A stretch of 64,000 nucleotides of DNA from Silene latifolia (Eukaryota; Streptophyta; Magnoliopsida; Caryophyllales; Caryophyllaceae), in assembly GCF_048544455.1 (NCBI RefSeq), contig NC_133532.1, forward strand, positions 82,105,156 through 82,169,155. The letters run 5' to 3'. Shown here piece after piece: positions 1-11,965 of the stretch; within the stretch, counting starts at the first letter, position 1; every line of letters begins with the position of its first letter. The notes beneath the pieces were generated by a model. It was not told where the DNA came from. It did not search any database and worked only from the letters and a program-made list of their open reading frames with translations. The translations under genes and the position numbers were made by a program.

Positions 1-3000
1 GTTGAGCCGGCTTTACCGTAAGACAAACCTTTTTACGTTGTTGAAGTGGGTGATAAATGTCTATCCACCGAATTCATGTTGATGAGGGATGAATCGGCCC
101 TACCGTGCCCAAGTTGATGTGGATTTGGATCATGGACACATTTATTCGAAATTTGGATTGAGCTCAACGGAAGTATTCGTGACCGTAGTCGCATGTGTTT
201 CGGGCTAAAGATAAATGTTAATGTAATTTTATCGACCAAGAGTTCTAAAAGTAGAATCGATTAAAGTGTTAATCCACCGAGTTATATTGATAAGGGATGA
301 ATCGGCCCTACCGTGCCCAAGTTAATATGAATTTGGATCTTGGAATCATTTATCATAGTTGGGTAGAGGTCACTATGTAAATGCTTTACTTGTTATTTAC
401 AAGTATTATTATAACGATGAATGTTTTGTTTTCATTATTCCGTTATCATATTGTTCTATTTCTTTACCTCAATTCATATACGATATCATTTCGATTTTTC
501 AAATCTCCATTAAAACATCGTAACTAAAGACAAATGTGAATTTGCTTCTAAAACCTCAAATGAACCATTGCTAAGGATCTCTTGTAAAGAGTATAGATAT
601 AAGTTATTCATTATCAAACATGTTTTTGATTCTTGACTAACACATCTTCTTAAAATGGGTTGTTTTCATATACTTAAATCAAGTACCTTGAAGCGATAAA
701 TTATTTTGGTAATATGTTTTGTCAAGAATTCGTAATTGACCAAAATAACGCAACCACTTCAATGAAAGTTTTAAGACTAAACAAACGAATGAAGAGTAGT
801 CTTCATGAAATTCAAATTTGCTTCTCTAAGCAAAGATTCATTGAAATGAGTGGGAGCATTCTCTTAAACCGTTAAGAAAAGGACGAGGTTCAAAGAAGTA
901 AAATTAAAATGGAATTGATACAAGGTAATGTCAAAGGTAAAGTTATTGAGAATGACGATACTAAACCTATCAATCCCGACCGATAAAGTTTCCATTGTCT
1001 TAAATGTTGGACACTAGAAAGGAAACTACCCCAAATTATTGAAGAATCAACAAGTTAGTTGTGGGACATCTAATGGGATCTTCTTCTTTAAATGTTTATT
1101 TGATTAACATAAATCTTGCTAGAACTACATCGTCAATATTAGAAACCAATGGAGGTTTTCATCATTGTACTTGATACATAGGATGATTAGAATATGACGA
1201 CTAACAACAATAATGTTGAGAGATAGAGTCATTATGTACTCAATCTAGTTTTTGGGTTTAGAGTTGTACTTAATTATGACTATTAAGTGAATAAACTCTA
1301 AATAAGAATATAAACTTGTTAAGATACAAAAAGAGGTTTCACCTTTGTGACCCTATACACCATGATTTGATGTATGGCTAGCCCATTATCAAGGTAAATA
1401 TATTCTAAACCAAACTAGAATAATATATCATGAAGATGATGCAAGACTCCAATTGGTAACCCAAGATCAAACCTTAGGTTCTGGAATGATGAACGCAAAG
1501 AGTTATCGAGTACTCTTGAAACCATTAGATCTTATGGTATATGCGTATCTTGTATTCAAAGCAAGATGTCTCGTGCCTTTTGGTTGAAAAGGAGATCGAG
1601 GTTGTAAATCATTAATCCAAAGTACGTTGATCATTTTCTTTTACCAACGATTTAAGTTGACACTAATGTGTTCACCTAATAAGGTAAATAGAGAAATCTT
1701 TGAAGAAGTTCAAAGAGTTCAAGGAATCACGATTTAGTCGTGATAAGGGTTATCAAAGTGAAGACTTTGATATAAGCCAAATGAAATGTGATATAGTATC
1801 ACAGGTTAATCTCTCTTAAACACGCATTATGGGATAATGTGTGGTTGGATAAAGAATTCAAACGCTATTCGATATGGTTTGGACTTCAATCAAGTTACCT
1901 TGAGTTACTTGATCTTTTTGGGGATTTTATCATTTTGTCTAACTTGTTTTTCCACTAAAGCTAAACGATACATATGAGGTATGAAATGGTAGAGTACCAT
2001 GCTTGTAAGTTTTCACAAGAAACAAATGCTCATTTTTCCCTTTTCAATTATCACGAGTACGACGGGTTTGCGGCTCGTGAAACTGTCTTTCTAAAATACA
2101 AGTTTATTTCTAGAAGACAGAGTGGGAGAAATTATTCAAGAGCCACAAAGAATGTTATGTCGCAAGAAACTGGTCTTTCTTGGCTACATGAGACGTTTTG
2201 TGTAAGATGTTGTTTCTTTGAAACCTAGGTGGTTAATTCGTCACTTGTTGAAAATGATGAATTCATGCTACTTTTAAGAAAGTAAAGAGCTTATAACTTA
2301 CAAAGAAACCGTTTGATTCAAGTTGATTACTTCTAGAAAGTAATGAGCATATGACTTACATAAGAATGTTTAAGCCACAACTCAATACAAGGCTTAGAGC
2401 CATGAAAATCCGAAATAAAAGGCTTGATTAGTGACAGAGGGCTTTGCACTAATGAAGAGAGATTTCAAAGCATGATTAGTTGCAAAGGGTTTTGCACTAG
2501 TTAAAATGCTTAAGTCTATTTGGATCTTCTTAGGGATTGTGTTTCATTATGAGGATACACATACAGCAAGTGAATCTAAAACCCACTTCTTCAATTAGAA
2601 GGAATGTATTCAATACATGTCTTAAGTTTTGAAGATTCTTGCAATCCTAAGATAATGTGAAACTTAAGAAAGGGTCTTAAGTAGGACATCAATGAGTTGG
2701 AATAAACATTTTGATCATGTGATAAAACATTTCTCGATAAGTCGAGAAGTTGTGTTTATACATGAAGTTTAGTGGGAGTTACGGAAATTTTAATAGTCTT
2801 ATATGTGGATGACTTTTTGATCATTGCGAATGATTTAAGACTTTGGAGAAATTTAGTACATCTTTAATATACGGATTTATGGAGATAAATCCACATGATA
2901 TTAGCGTCAATAAGAAGTCTTATGTTGATAATATTCATGACTAGTTCAATTAAATTGAACATATTTGATTGATTTCATTTGCTTCCGCTGCCGAATCAAT

Positions 3001-4413
3001 TAAATAAGTAATGATGTATAACACTTCATATGCTTTGAGTATGATGAATTGTTTTTAAAATCGAATTTAAGTAATAAGTTACCAAGTAAGCCATAAAGAT
3101 TACCCTTAAGTGCTTTCTAAAGCATTAAGGATATAATGCAAAGTGTTTTTGATGCAATTTTGTGTAAGGGTGTTACACAAGTGACAATTGACAATTGAGA
3201 TTGCGCATGGTTTCCGACAAAACCATGATCAAAACACATTAGGATGGTTAAGATACCATTGTGGCTATGTTATTTAAGAAATAGATTTTCTAGAATCGTT
3301 CTAGGCAATAAAGAACAATGAGAAATATTTACAACATAAATTGAGTACACTTGCAATCATGGGATGTGCAAGAAGGATGAGTCCCGAACACTGTGAAAAC
3401 AGTGGGAGCTATTCTAAGGCTAGAAGGCCTATGTCTTGATTGGATCTCGACACGTACTCAGAAAGTTTTGTAATGCAAATGTATAGATTACAAAGGAAAA
3501 CGAGTATGTAGTAAGGTTGAGTAAGGTACAAGAAGTTGATAAAGCCTACTAACCAAAGCCTTCACATAGGCTTAACATGATGAGTCATGTCATTTCAATT
3601 AAATTGAGATGAACAACTACATTCAAGATCAAACTGGATTATAGAATATGAAGTAGTAATCAGGCATTGACTATTCATATGTGATAATCGCATTTGTCGT
3701 TCGAGTTTTACTTTAAAACTCCTTTATTATACTTTGTTACATCCAAACGGGTTGTAGAGACAACATTGAACTCCGTTAAAGTGAACCCAGATTAACATGG
3801 TATTCGCCCATAGTCACTTGTATGAGGTGACGTCTCGAAGTGACTAGAGTGTGATGCGATTGATGGCAAGTTCAAGTGCCATAGAGTCATGTGAGATAAC
3901 TAGTCGATCACATAGGCAGACTGTTAGGAACACTTTGTCGGGCAGTGACCGCTTATAGAGTTCTGGCAAATTTATATAGCCTGGTCGTTGCGAGAGCTAC
4001 TATAGTATTCTAATGAGTCGATTCTTTTGACTAAAGACTGTTCGCCTAAGGTGGCACAGTTTCAGATTAACTTTGATTTATGTTACTACGACCTTCGTAA
4101 ATGGGGTCAAATGGGCATATTTTAGGTTATGATGGTTGTGGCTAGTCGAAGGGAATAGTGCGTCCACCCCCTTGTCAGGGTCAAAACAATATCTCAGGGC
4201 TACTCGAGGAGCAATGAAATGGAAATGCGTGGCCACGCTCGGAAGGTATCTATGGTAGATAATTCCGGTCAATAAGTCATTCTCCAGATCGAGGAAACCA
4301 CTCTCGATATGATCACTTGCATGTACGACCCGAAAGACACCTTGCATTGAGTGGGAGATAGTAATAGGAAAAGAGAATTGGTGACGCACACTTGTCGAGG
4401 ACAAGTGGGAGAT
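1..4413 (+). mobile_element. Ty1/copia element A, decayed internal region
   Basis: This is the internal part of a copia retrotransposon whose 5' LTR lies left of the window. No long ORF survives, but blocks match the better preserved copia D on the other strand. At 1530-1581 is the remnant of the integrase zinc-domain stretch (YGTCESCLLGK-like). At 2040-2150 is the stretch after the integrase (SRSQSGR-like). At 2764-2813 are MKFSGS and the RT catalytic YVDD codons (tatgtggatgac), now in different frames. It ends in a purine tract at 4403-4413 directly before the 3' LTR. The opening 360 bases match the leader of element B and contain a diverged duplication (61-137 and 271-345). Assignment to copia is firm; the decay is seen directly. 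Confidence 0.8.
4403..4413 (+). other. Polypurine tract of copia A
   Basis: The purine-rich stretch aagtgggagat lies directly before the LTR start TGTTGGAG. It is the expected primer site for plus-strand DNA synthesis. The same 11 bases precede the 3' LTR of element B. Confidence 0.75.
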
Positions 4414-5720
4414 TGTTGGAGTAAGTGTCCCCGACAATAATGCGATCACAATTGTCGATCATATTTATCACATATTTAAATCTCATATCAAGAATACGAA
4501 AGGGATGATACATTACATATATAGTCAACTGGTCCACACATATCGGTAATGATTGGCTGGCTAGAGTTTGACATTACTGTCGTGCGACGGTGGTGATCAG
4601 TTGATCCCTTGAGGTCACACCTAAAGGACGATTCCCTTAATTGAAAAAAGGTTAATCAATTGTATGTCGATACAGATTAATGAATTCCTTAAAATTGAAC
4701 AAATTATTATCAAAAGAGAGAAAATGACATCTTATTATAATGTGATTAAATAAGATTTTATTTAGTAATTTAAGAAGTAATATTACTAAAATTAATCGGT
4801 GTTTGCGAAACACGCGAGATGAGAATGATAAGTTATTTATAATTACAAGATGTTGTGAATTATACTAACTAGTATTTAAATGACCATTTTATGTGAAAGT
4901 AATTTTGAATTACTAGTCAATTTGTTAAATGTGATTTATTTAATTTGTAAATGATATTTAATTTGTTAAATATGCATTTTAAATTAAAACATGACATAAG
5001 ACATGTCACATGTCACATGACATACAATTGTACAATTGACAAAAATAAAATGGACTCCATATTACATATGATAACCGAAATTGGTGGGCAAATTTTAGAA
5101 GTTTTGTCTTATTCATTTGTCTATGACACTTGATAGTGACTTGACCATGACAAAGCCTTACACTAATTTGTCTTGTGAAGACAAAAAGGAAAAAGAAAAG
5201 GGTCCTAATACCCACCCTACCCACCTGTTTTAGAGAGGATAATTGAGAGATTTTTCTCAATTTTTTTACTCTCTCATGTTTTATGAAAACAACACACTCT
5301 CTCTCTTGTTCTTCAAAAAAATTATTTTTTATGAATCTAATTTGTACAAATCAATTACTAATAATACTAGTAGTAGTATATGAGTATTAGTAATCGATTT
5401 TAAGGTAAACCACATTACAAATATCTAGTACATATTATTTTGTGGGATTTTGGGATAGTCTTGGGTGCTACTTACTGGAGGGCTTCTATTTTGAAGTCAT
5501 GGATGATCATCCTTATGTATTTTCTAGCTCAAGAACAAATGAAGGTAGGAGACCTTCATTTGTGCCCATTTGGCCGAATTATTGATGGTGAGAAATAGAT
5601 TTTTCCATCTCTTTTATTTTAGTTTGCATGCATAAGATCTAGTTTTAATTTTATGACTAAATTAAAATGTAACATATATGAATATGTTAAATAATGAGAT
5701 TAATAATTTCTAATAGGAGG
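4414..5720 (+). repeat. 3' LTR of copia A
   Basis: It begins TGTTGGAGTAAGTGTCC and is homologous along most of its length to the LTRs of element B (21443-22724). Shared blocks include the tgacggtggtgatcagttgatccctt stretch near 4590 and the repeated acatgtcacatg stretch near 5000. The right edge is approximate because alignment with B's terminal sequence fades after about 5715, so the LTR end may be lost or truncated. No coding sequence is expected; short ORFs here are chance. Confidence 0.75.
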
Positions 5721-5782
5721 TGGGTGCGTAAAGAAATGCCCCTAGATACACAACCTACTATTTCTGGATACGCAAATCAATG

Positions 5783-5884
5783 TGTGTATCCGGAGGTACT
5801 AACTTGTGTATCCGAAAATATGAACTTGTGTATCGAGAAGTATTATATTGTGTATCTGAGAAGTATTATATTGTGTATTTGGTA
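5783..5884. repeat. 22-bp minisatellite
   Basis: Five copies of a unit beginning tgtgtatc start at 5783, 5805, 5827, 5849 and 5872, a period of 22 with one step of 23. The unit is absent from the neighbouring LTR. No function is evident. Confidence 0.8.
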
Positions 5885-5929
5885 AGTTCGTACGGTTCGC
5901 ACTGTACTTTAGTTCGTACGGGATCCCGC

Positions 5930-5931
<2 letters not shown>

Positions 5932-6020
<89 letters not shown>
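5932..6020. repeat. Compound microsatellite (TC)n(TA)n
   Basis: A run of TC repeats to about 5967 passes straight into TA repeats ending at 6020. It abuts the left terminal inverted repeat of element H. The serine-leucine and tyrosine-isoleucine ORFs here are artefacts. Confidence 0.95.
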
Positions 6021-6024
<4 letters not shown>

Positions 6025-6026
6025 CG

Positions 6027-6087
6027 GGATCCTAGTGAGAACCAGTAGTATAATGAGAACTGTGAGAACCACTCACAACCATTAGAT
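6027..6087 (+). repeat. Left terminal inverted repeat of element H
   Basis: Pairs with 11906-11965 in opposite orientation. Mismatches are scattered and the gagaacc words are kept. Confidence 0.65.
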
Positions 6088-6185
6088 ATCTAATAATACA
6101 GACGGCTGACATTAACTCAGCTAAAATTAAAACCAAACGGACATGACCCCCAAACGCATACCAAATTACGTTTTCTCTCCAATTT

Positions 6186-6187
<2 letters not shown>

Positions 6188-6220
<33 letters not shown>
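6188..6220. repeat. (CT)n microsatellite
   Basis: An uninterrupted CT run of about 33 bases. The arginine-glutamate ORFs on the opposite strand are artefacts of it. Confidence 0.95.
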
Positions 6221-6223
<3 letters not shown>

Positions 6224-7639
6224 TGTCATAAAACTGCTTCCTCAAATTGAATAACAAGATTAAATATTCTACTGCTTCCTTCATTAATGTAGACGGAAAT
6301 CGAATCATATTTCACTGTACATCAAAATCAATGAGGTTTGTTTAATTTCTCTATTAATTTCCCTTAATTTCGACTTTATGTGTTACGAATTTGTAATTCG
6401 TCAACAAATTAGGGTTGGCGATTTGTTTATTCGAGTTTATGTACATATAATTGAGGTACTTAATTGAAATTAGGGTAGAGGTTAATCATATTATGAGTTG
6501 GACATGGTGCATCCGTAACATTCTTCCTTCAATTTCCATCTTTAACTAGACTAGATGTTTCTAAAATGACTCGAAATTTCCCTTGTTCGTCAAGTTCTCC
6601 TGATCCTCTTGTTTTAACTTTGCCATTTTCAAGCTTAGAGTCAATAGTGACATTAAGACCTGCACATTTGAGACCGTTACATATTCGTTATTTTGCCTTT
6701 CCGTTTCATACAACATTCCTCTTTAAACTAGTGGAAAACTACATGATCATGTAATTTATGTTATATGCTTCATGTTTGTCAGGCATTGTATGCACGTTTG
6801 TTTGTTTTAGTGGAAGTTAATTGATTAGGCTTTTTAACTAAACTTATCAACATTATCCCACGTCTTAAAAGCTTGTGCCAATAGTGTTGTAAGAGGATTT
6901 AATGTACACACAATTCAAGCAATTATCTATGTTACAAAAACAAATTTCTTTAAAACTTGTTCACCGTGCAAAAGGGAGTTAATTAAAAAATGAAATATGG
7001 GGAGTATGTATGGTGGTATAGTCTTTCTTTATGTGTTGGATGTTGTTCTGCTGACAGTCAGTACATTAAGCAAACCCAATGACTTCTACTGTCTTTGGCG
7101 CGCCATATGAGACAGTCACACTGAACAACAATGTTAAGACGGTCGCTAAGGCTGATATCCTCATTGAAATTGAGAAATTACATCAATTGTTTCGAAGTTA
7201 TTAATTCGTCAACTTTTCACATATTGAAGTTCAAGAGCTTATGCCAAATTTCTTTGACTGATTGTCTTATTTTGATTATGAGCTAGATTGTAGCAAGTTT
7301 GCTTAGTTTTTCATTAACATTGTCAAGATCGTAGGGTGATGCATATCTAACTTGAAGATATGCACAACCTCCTCACTTTATTCATAGATAAATTTAATCT
7401 GTTATTTTCGAAGACCTCGACATAATATATATTTAACTATTTTATTCTCATTGACCAGTGTGGAGAGTCTGATAATACGGATTTGTTATGCAAATGTAGG
7501 ACATGCTCTGATCTGAAGGACTAAGAGCATAAGCTATACTGATGAAGTTACTTGTTATATTTTAGACGTCCTCTTATACCTTTTATCTGATGCTCCAAAG
7601 CCGTGATAAGAATGACTGAGGTCCATCGCTTGGAATAAT
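6221..7639. other. Non-coding interior of element H
   Basis: AT-rich sequence with no ORF I recognise. A 62-residue ORF at 6566-6754 has no motif I can name. Confidence 0.5.
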
Positions 7640-8224
7640 CTGAATATACATAAACATTTGTTTATTTTCTTGGTAATTTTGCATAACAAGCTGGAAACTA
7701 GAGACCGTATGATTGGAATGGGCATGATGGTGGATGAGGTTTGTTTACTTTGTGAAGTAGATAAAGAGACACACTCATATCTATTCTACATCAAGTGCAG
7801 TTATAGTGATATATGTGTTAAGCTATTACATCCAACAGGTTCTGGATGTTCATTGTCCTCCTGAACGGTTATTACAGTGGCACAGGAATAATGGCACAAA
7901 TCGATCCAAATTGCAGAGGAACTTTATTGGGGCTTGTCATATAGCTCTAGCTAGTATTTGGAAAGCGAGGAATCAGGCTCGTGTTCTATCCTTCCTCTCT
8001 AACCCAAGGGTACGGGTAGAAGGAGTTGTGTATGATATTGGAGATAGGTTTTGGAGCAAAATACTACTGCTCTCCATTCAAAGATAGCAACTGGTTGCAC
8101 AATATTAAGGTTGCTCTTATAATATAGTTATGATGCTTTGATGGGATATGTGTTGAAATAAGGGATGTAATATTGTGATATATTTGGTTATTGATTATTA
8201 ATATATACATTTCATCAAAAAAAA
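7640..8224 (+). pseudogene. L1-type LINE 3' remnant (RT zinc-binding region and A tail)
   Basis: Two overlapping frames give the end of a plant LINE reverse transcriptase. The first (7658-7864) has NKL-T-DR---G---D--CLLC-----ETHSYLF--C-Y, the pattern of the zf-RVT zinc-binding domain. The second (7806-8087) carries the following W...ARN stretch, seen as SIWKARNQARV. A frameshift near 7810-7860 separates them. The element ends with ttcatc and eight A residues at 8217-8224, a usual LINE terminus. The 5' portion is missing, as is common after incomplete target-primed reverse transcription. No target duplication was found. Confidence 0.65.
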
Positions 8225-8349
8225 TTATCAGTTTATATTATCTTTTTTCTTGTACGAATGAGGAGCGAAGCCCCAAGTTTATATTATCTTTGATATAGTC
8301 ATATTACGGTCTCTACATTATGAATATTTACGTTTTACTTATTTTGAAA

Positions 8350-8416
8350 GTCAATTAGCTCAAATGGGAGAGCATTGTACAATGCACAAGATGTGGGTTC
8401 GACTCCCATATTGGCT
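8350..8416 (+). tRNA. tRNA-like sequence (probable pseudo-tRNA or SINE head)
   Basis: It has an A-box-like tTAGCTCAAATGG, a B-box-like GGTTCGACTCC and a partly pairing acceptor stem (gtcaat...attggc). The anticodon arm is ttgtac-aat-gcacaa, with too few unpaired bases for a normal seven-base loop, so a working tRNA is unlikely. A relative lies inverted at 8714-8783 and another at 61695-61759. Confidence 0.45.
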
Positions 8417-8713
8417 ATAAAATACCAAATATTTCTTTTACTGTAAGAATAAAAAATAGTATAATTGGTAATCCCATTTCCACTATTGCATGTATGGTAA
8501 TAGTTTTCGTATACATGGTAGTAATTGAAATGCTTGTATTGAACTTCTGATCATTGCAAAGCTATTACACTGGCTCATTGCCATTGTTGATGCTTGCTTG
8601 AGTCTGATTATGGTATGCGCGCCATTGCCCAAATATGATTATCGCCTCATAAATAATTGTATTGTATTGCATGCGTCATAACACGTTCCTATAATTGGAT
8701 TTGCGATTTAATA

Positions 8714-8783
8714 GGCTATATGGGACTTGAACCCATACCTTTGTGCAAAATATGCACATTGCTCTACCATTGAGCTAATAGCC
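8714..8783 (-). tRNA. tRNA-like sequence with foldable cloverleaf
   Basis: On the minus strand the acceptor ends ggctat and atagcc pair perfectly. The D arm agctc...gagc and T arm atggg-ttcaagt-cccat also pair. The anticodon arm tgtgc-atatttt-gcaca has a seven-base loop with nominal anticodon ATT, which is unusual for a plant tRNA. The B box is GGTTCAAGTCC. It is the best-formed of three related tRNA-like sequences. A pseudogene or SINE-related copy is more likely than an active tRNA. Confidence 0.45.
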
Positions 8784-8852
8784 TTTAAAATACGCTAAAC
8801 AAATACGAGTACGAAATAATTGACATAAGTACACTGAAATGTTTCTCACATA

Positions 8853-9187
8853 TTCCTTCCCATCCACTCTTTTCTTCCCTATTTCCTAAAACAGATTATT
8901 CAGGTTTTCTTCCCCTTTCCTTTTTGAGAAAGTTTTTATTAATATTATACTCCTACATCTCTCCACTCATCAAACCCCACTATATCCTTTATTAATATTT
9001 AATTCTAATTATTCCTATCTCTCTCCAATAACCAAACCCCACTCATCTCCTTTATTAATATTTAATCCTAATTATTCATACCTCTCTCCAATTACCAAAA
9101 CCCACTTATATCTTTTTCAATATTAGACTCCCACCCTTAATCTCCGTGTCCACTTCAAAGGGGAAGAAAAGAGTGGATGAGAGGGAG
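8853..9187. mobile_element. Stowaway-like MITE with internal repeats
   Basis: The left end ttccttcccatccactcttt matches the reverse complement of the right end (ctccctctcatccactcttt), and both sides are flanked by TA (8851-8852, 9188-9189). This fits Tc1/mariner-derived Stowaway MITEs. At about 335 bp it is long for this class because it contains three diverged copies of a roughly 60-bp unit (near 8950, 9010 and 9075) with ctctctccaat and tttattaatatttaat blocks. It has no coding capacity. Confidence 0.65.
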
Positions 9188-9888
9188 TATTAGTAATATA
9201 AGATATGTAATATATACACTAAAATACCTTGTAGTTACATAAAAAGGCCGGTAAATACATTAAATCTCCTCCACGGTCATTTCCCTCTCCCGCTACCAAA
9301 ATTTAAAACCGCATTGCAACATTTATCGAACAAACTACAAAATAAACTGCAAAGAAGTCGAGCAGACATACCGCGGACATTAGTAGACTCTTGAAATTCA
9401 ATCTCTCTGCTGTAACAGACATTGCAGCTCCAGCTATGGTAATTTCCTTGCTGAAATCACAAGATATAGCTATTAAAATTTCATTATCATGATCGCCATA
9501 ACAAGGTTTCACTCAAAGAATTAACAGTACCAACAAAGAAAAGCAGAAGAATTCATACACACATTATATTGACGGTCTTAGTTATTTTACCCTTCAATAA
9601 CCACCACGGCACCACCAGTACAATATTTCCCTAAAAAACATTCATCCTCTTATACAACATACAGAAAAAAGGAATGTCATCAAGTAATAGAAGGGTGATT
9701 ATGTATCTGCTTCAAATTTAAAGACCTAATCTGGCATACAAGTCTAAATTCCCAGCAAGTAATAGAAGAATTAATCGAGTGGAGTTGCTCAATAACCTAA
9801 ATTAGCAAAGATGTTGATTTCTTTGTGGTGAGCTACCATCACTTCAGGTCTGAAGTTTAACTATATTTAACTGCAGCTTATTTTTTAA

Positions 9889-10487
9889 CTTAAAACTAAT
9901 GTCCTTAACCAACAGTAATTAGTATCATAATATAACCAATTGATGCAACTGAAGAACTTTTTAATGCACATATAACCTTATTTCATGCACATACAACCTT
10001 ATTTCATGCATATATAATATTATTTCATGCACATATGACACTTATTTCATGCATGTACACGGTTGTTTAATGCACATATACTGTTTTTTCATGCATCTAC
10101 AAGGCTACTACATGCACCGATAAGGCTATTGCACCCAAATATCTTGCCATTCTTTTAGGACGGGAAAGGTTTTAGGGTTGGATTAGGCGGCTCGCGTACC
10201 CTAAACCCTTTCTCTTATTATCGAAACGGGTTTAACTTAAAATTAATGTCCGTAACCAATAGTAATTTGTATCATAATATAACCAACTGATGCAACTGAA
10301 TAACTTTTTAATGCACATATAACGTTATTTCATGCACATATAACCTTATTTCATGCACATATCATCTTATTTCATGCCCATATAACACACTTATTTCATG
10401 CATGTACACGATTGTTTGATGCACATATATTGCTTTTTCATGCATCTACAAGGCTACTTCATGCATTGATAAGTCTATTGCACCCCA
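9889..10487. repeat. Duplicated block with ATGCA-rich minisatellite
   Basis: Two copies of a block of about 255 bp (9889-10141 and 10228-10486) share the opening taacttaaaa-taatgtcc and then run into 20-25-bp units of the type ttatttcatgcacatataac. About 85 bp of unrelated sequence separates them. The stretch lies inside element H and has no ORF. Confidence 0.7.
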
Positions 10488-11905
10488 CACCATAACCATT
10501 ATTATTGGGATAAACGGGTTTGATGCACGTTAATCTTTCAGACTCGCGTATTGACTCCTAAGTCCTAACTACCATCCTTTAAAACTCCAATGCAGGCACT
10601 AACGCTTGTGCCACAATAATAACCCACATCCTGATCCTTTCAGTACAATTGCAAGTGAACATGGCACATTTATATTTCAACTAATGTGTGGAAAACACAC
10701 ATGACCAAATCCTAATGTATAATATATTAGTATGTAAAAGAATTACGTAGATTAAGTGACACACACAAACAAGTTGTAGAGTTAATTATCAGGGAGAATC
10801 AGGACAAGTTTTCACAATTTATGAAAATCAAACTGAGGTGAGACAATAGAATTAGGACAAGTTTTTCAACATGCTACCTCCACAAGACAATACAAAGGAT
10901 CCTAGGATACTGAATTATCAGCGATAATATCTGATCAACATGTTATTACATCGTTCTAAATACATTCTAACATTTTTAACAATTAACATACTTTTCTTAA
11001 CACCTGGTAGTCAGATAGACAGATACTCGTTTACACAATTTTATTTTTCGACGACTAATTAGGTTAGATTGCCAAAAATTGTCACACAGACTTGTGCAAC
11101 AAACATGTAGAGTAAATATATGAACCATGTGTAACTGACTAATTAACAACAATTGTATGATCTTCTGATCTTATGCAAAACCATAGACAATTCATAAACG
11201 AGAAAACAGTTACTCCGTATATGATACTTCCTCCCCTTCTTAAAGATCTTCTTCATTGCTTAACTGTAACTGAAACTTAAATTCCACATAGGTTGAACAA
11301 GACTACGAATCTAAAAATTTGACATATAAGAACAATGAATTAGCTTAATTCGGAAAACTTCTGGAGATTCAGTCTCTAATTTCATGATTTCAACCAATTT
11401 ACGTAATTTCTCAACTTCCCCAACCCTAATTTCTCAATTTCCCAAATTTAATTCACGTAAACACTAATTCCACAACCATAACTCATCATTACGACTATAA
11501 CACATGATCATTACGACTATAACACATTAATCAAAGCCTAAATTCATCTAGTTTAATCGATAAATAAAAAATTAAAAAGAGAAAAAGACATAAACCTTAA
11601 TTTCGTAAAAATTAATCATCAATATCGAAAGTTTACCTCGTCGAATTACCAGGATCCAATGCCGGAAGGAGCGTCGTAGATTAGGATCGTAGAAGAATTT
11701 GATCTGAATGTTTATGACGATCGAATGTAGAGAAAGAAGCAGATAGAATGCGTCGAAGGATTTCACAGTCGAAGAAAGAGAAAAAAAATATGTTGAAGAC
11801 AGGAAATTTGGAAAAATGAATGAGTTGAGGGTTTGGGGGATGTGACGGTTTATAAAATTATAATATGCTTAATCACTGTTTATCTCACCGTCAATTTTCA
11901 GTTTG
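10488..11905. other. Non-coding right part of element H
   Basis: AT-rich sequence with no supported gene. A 64-residue minus-strand ORF at 11572-11766 resembles nothing I recognise. Confidence 0.4.
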
Positions 11906-11965
11906 ATCTAAGGGTTGTAAGTGGTTCTCATGGTTCTCATTATCTTGACGGTTCTCACATGATCC
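11906..11965 (-). repeat. Right terminal inverted repeat of element H
   Basis: Reverse complement reads ggatcatgtgagaacc... and aligns with 6027-6087 across three gagaacc words. Confidence 0.65.

Larger units (their letters stand above)
6021..11965. mobile_element. Element H: 5.9-kb segment with terminal inverted repeats, unassigned
   Basis: The stretch at 6027-6087 (ggatcctagtgagaacc... to ...cacaaccattagat) is matched in reverse complement by 11906-11965, including three spaced gagaacc words in the same order. This is terminal-inverted-repeat organisation over about 60 bp. Both ends continue inward into pyrimidine-rich sequence. I see no transposase ORF, and no target-site duplication is clear because the left flank is a microsatellite. 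It could be a non-autonomous Mutator-like or other DNA transposon; the superfamily is not assigned. It holds a LINE remnant, two tRNA-like sequences, a MITE and a duplicated minisatellite. Confidence 0.55.

Noticed and set aside
5780-6085. ORFs rich in Ser-Leu and Tyr-Ile (and reverse Arg-Glu) as small repeat proteins
   Set aside because: They are translations of the TC/TA and CT microsatellites.
8231-8300. Short direct repeat of aagtttatattatctt flanking a 45-bp insert as a mini-element
   Set aside because: Too short and AT-rich to distinguish from chance or local slippage.
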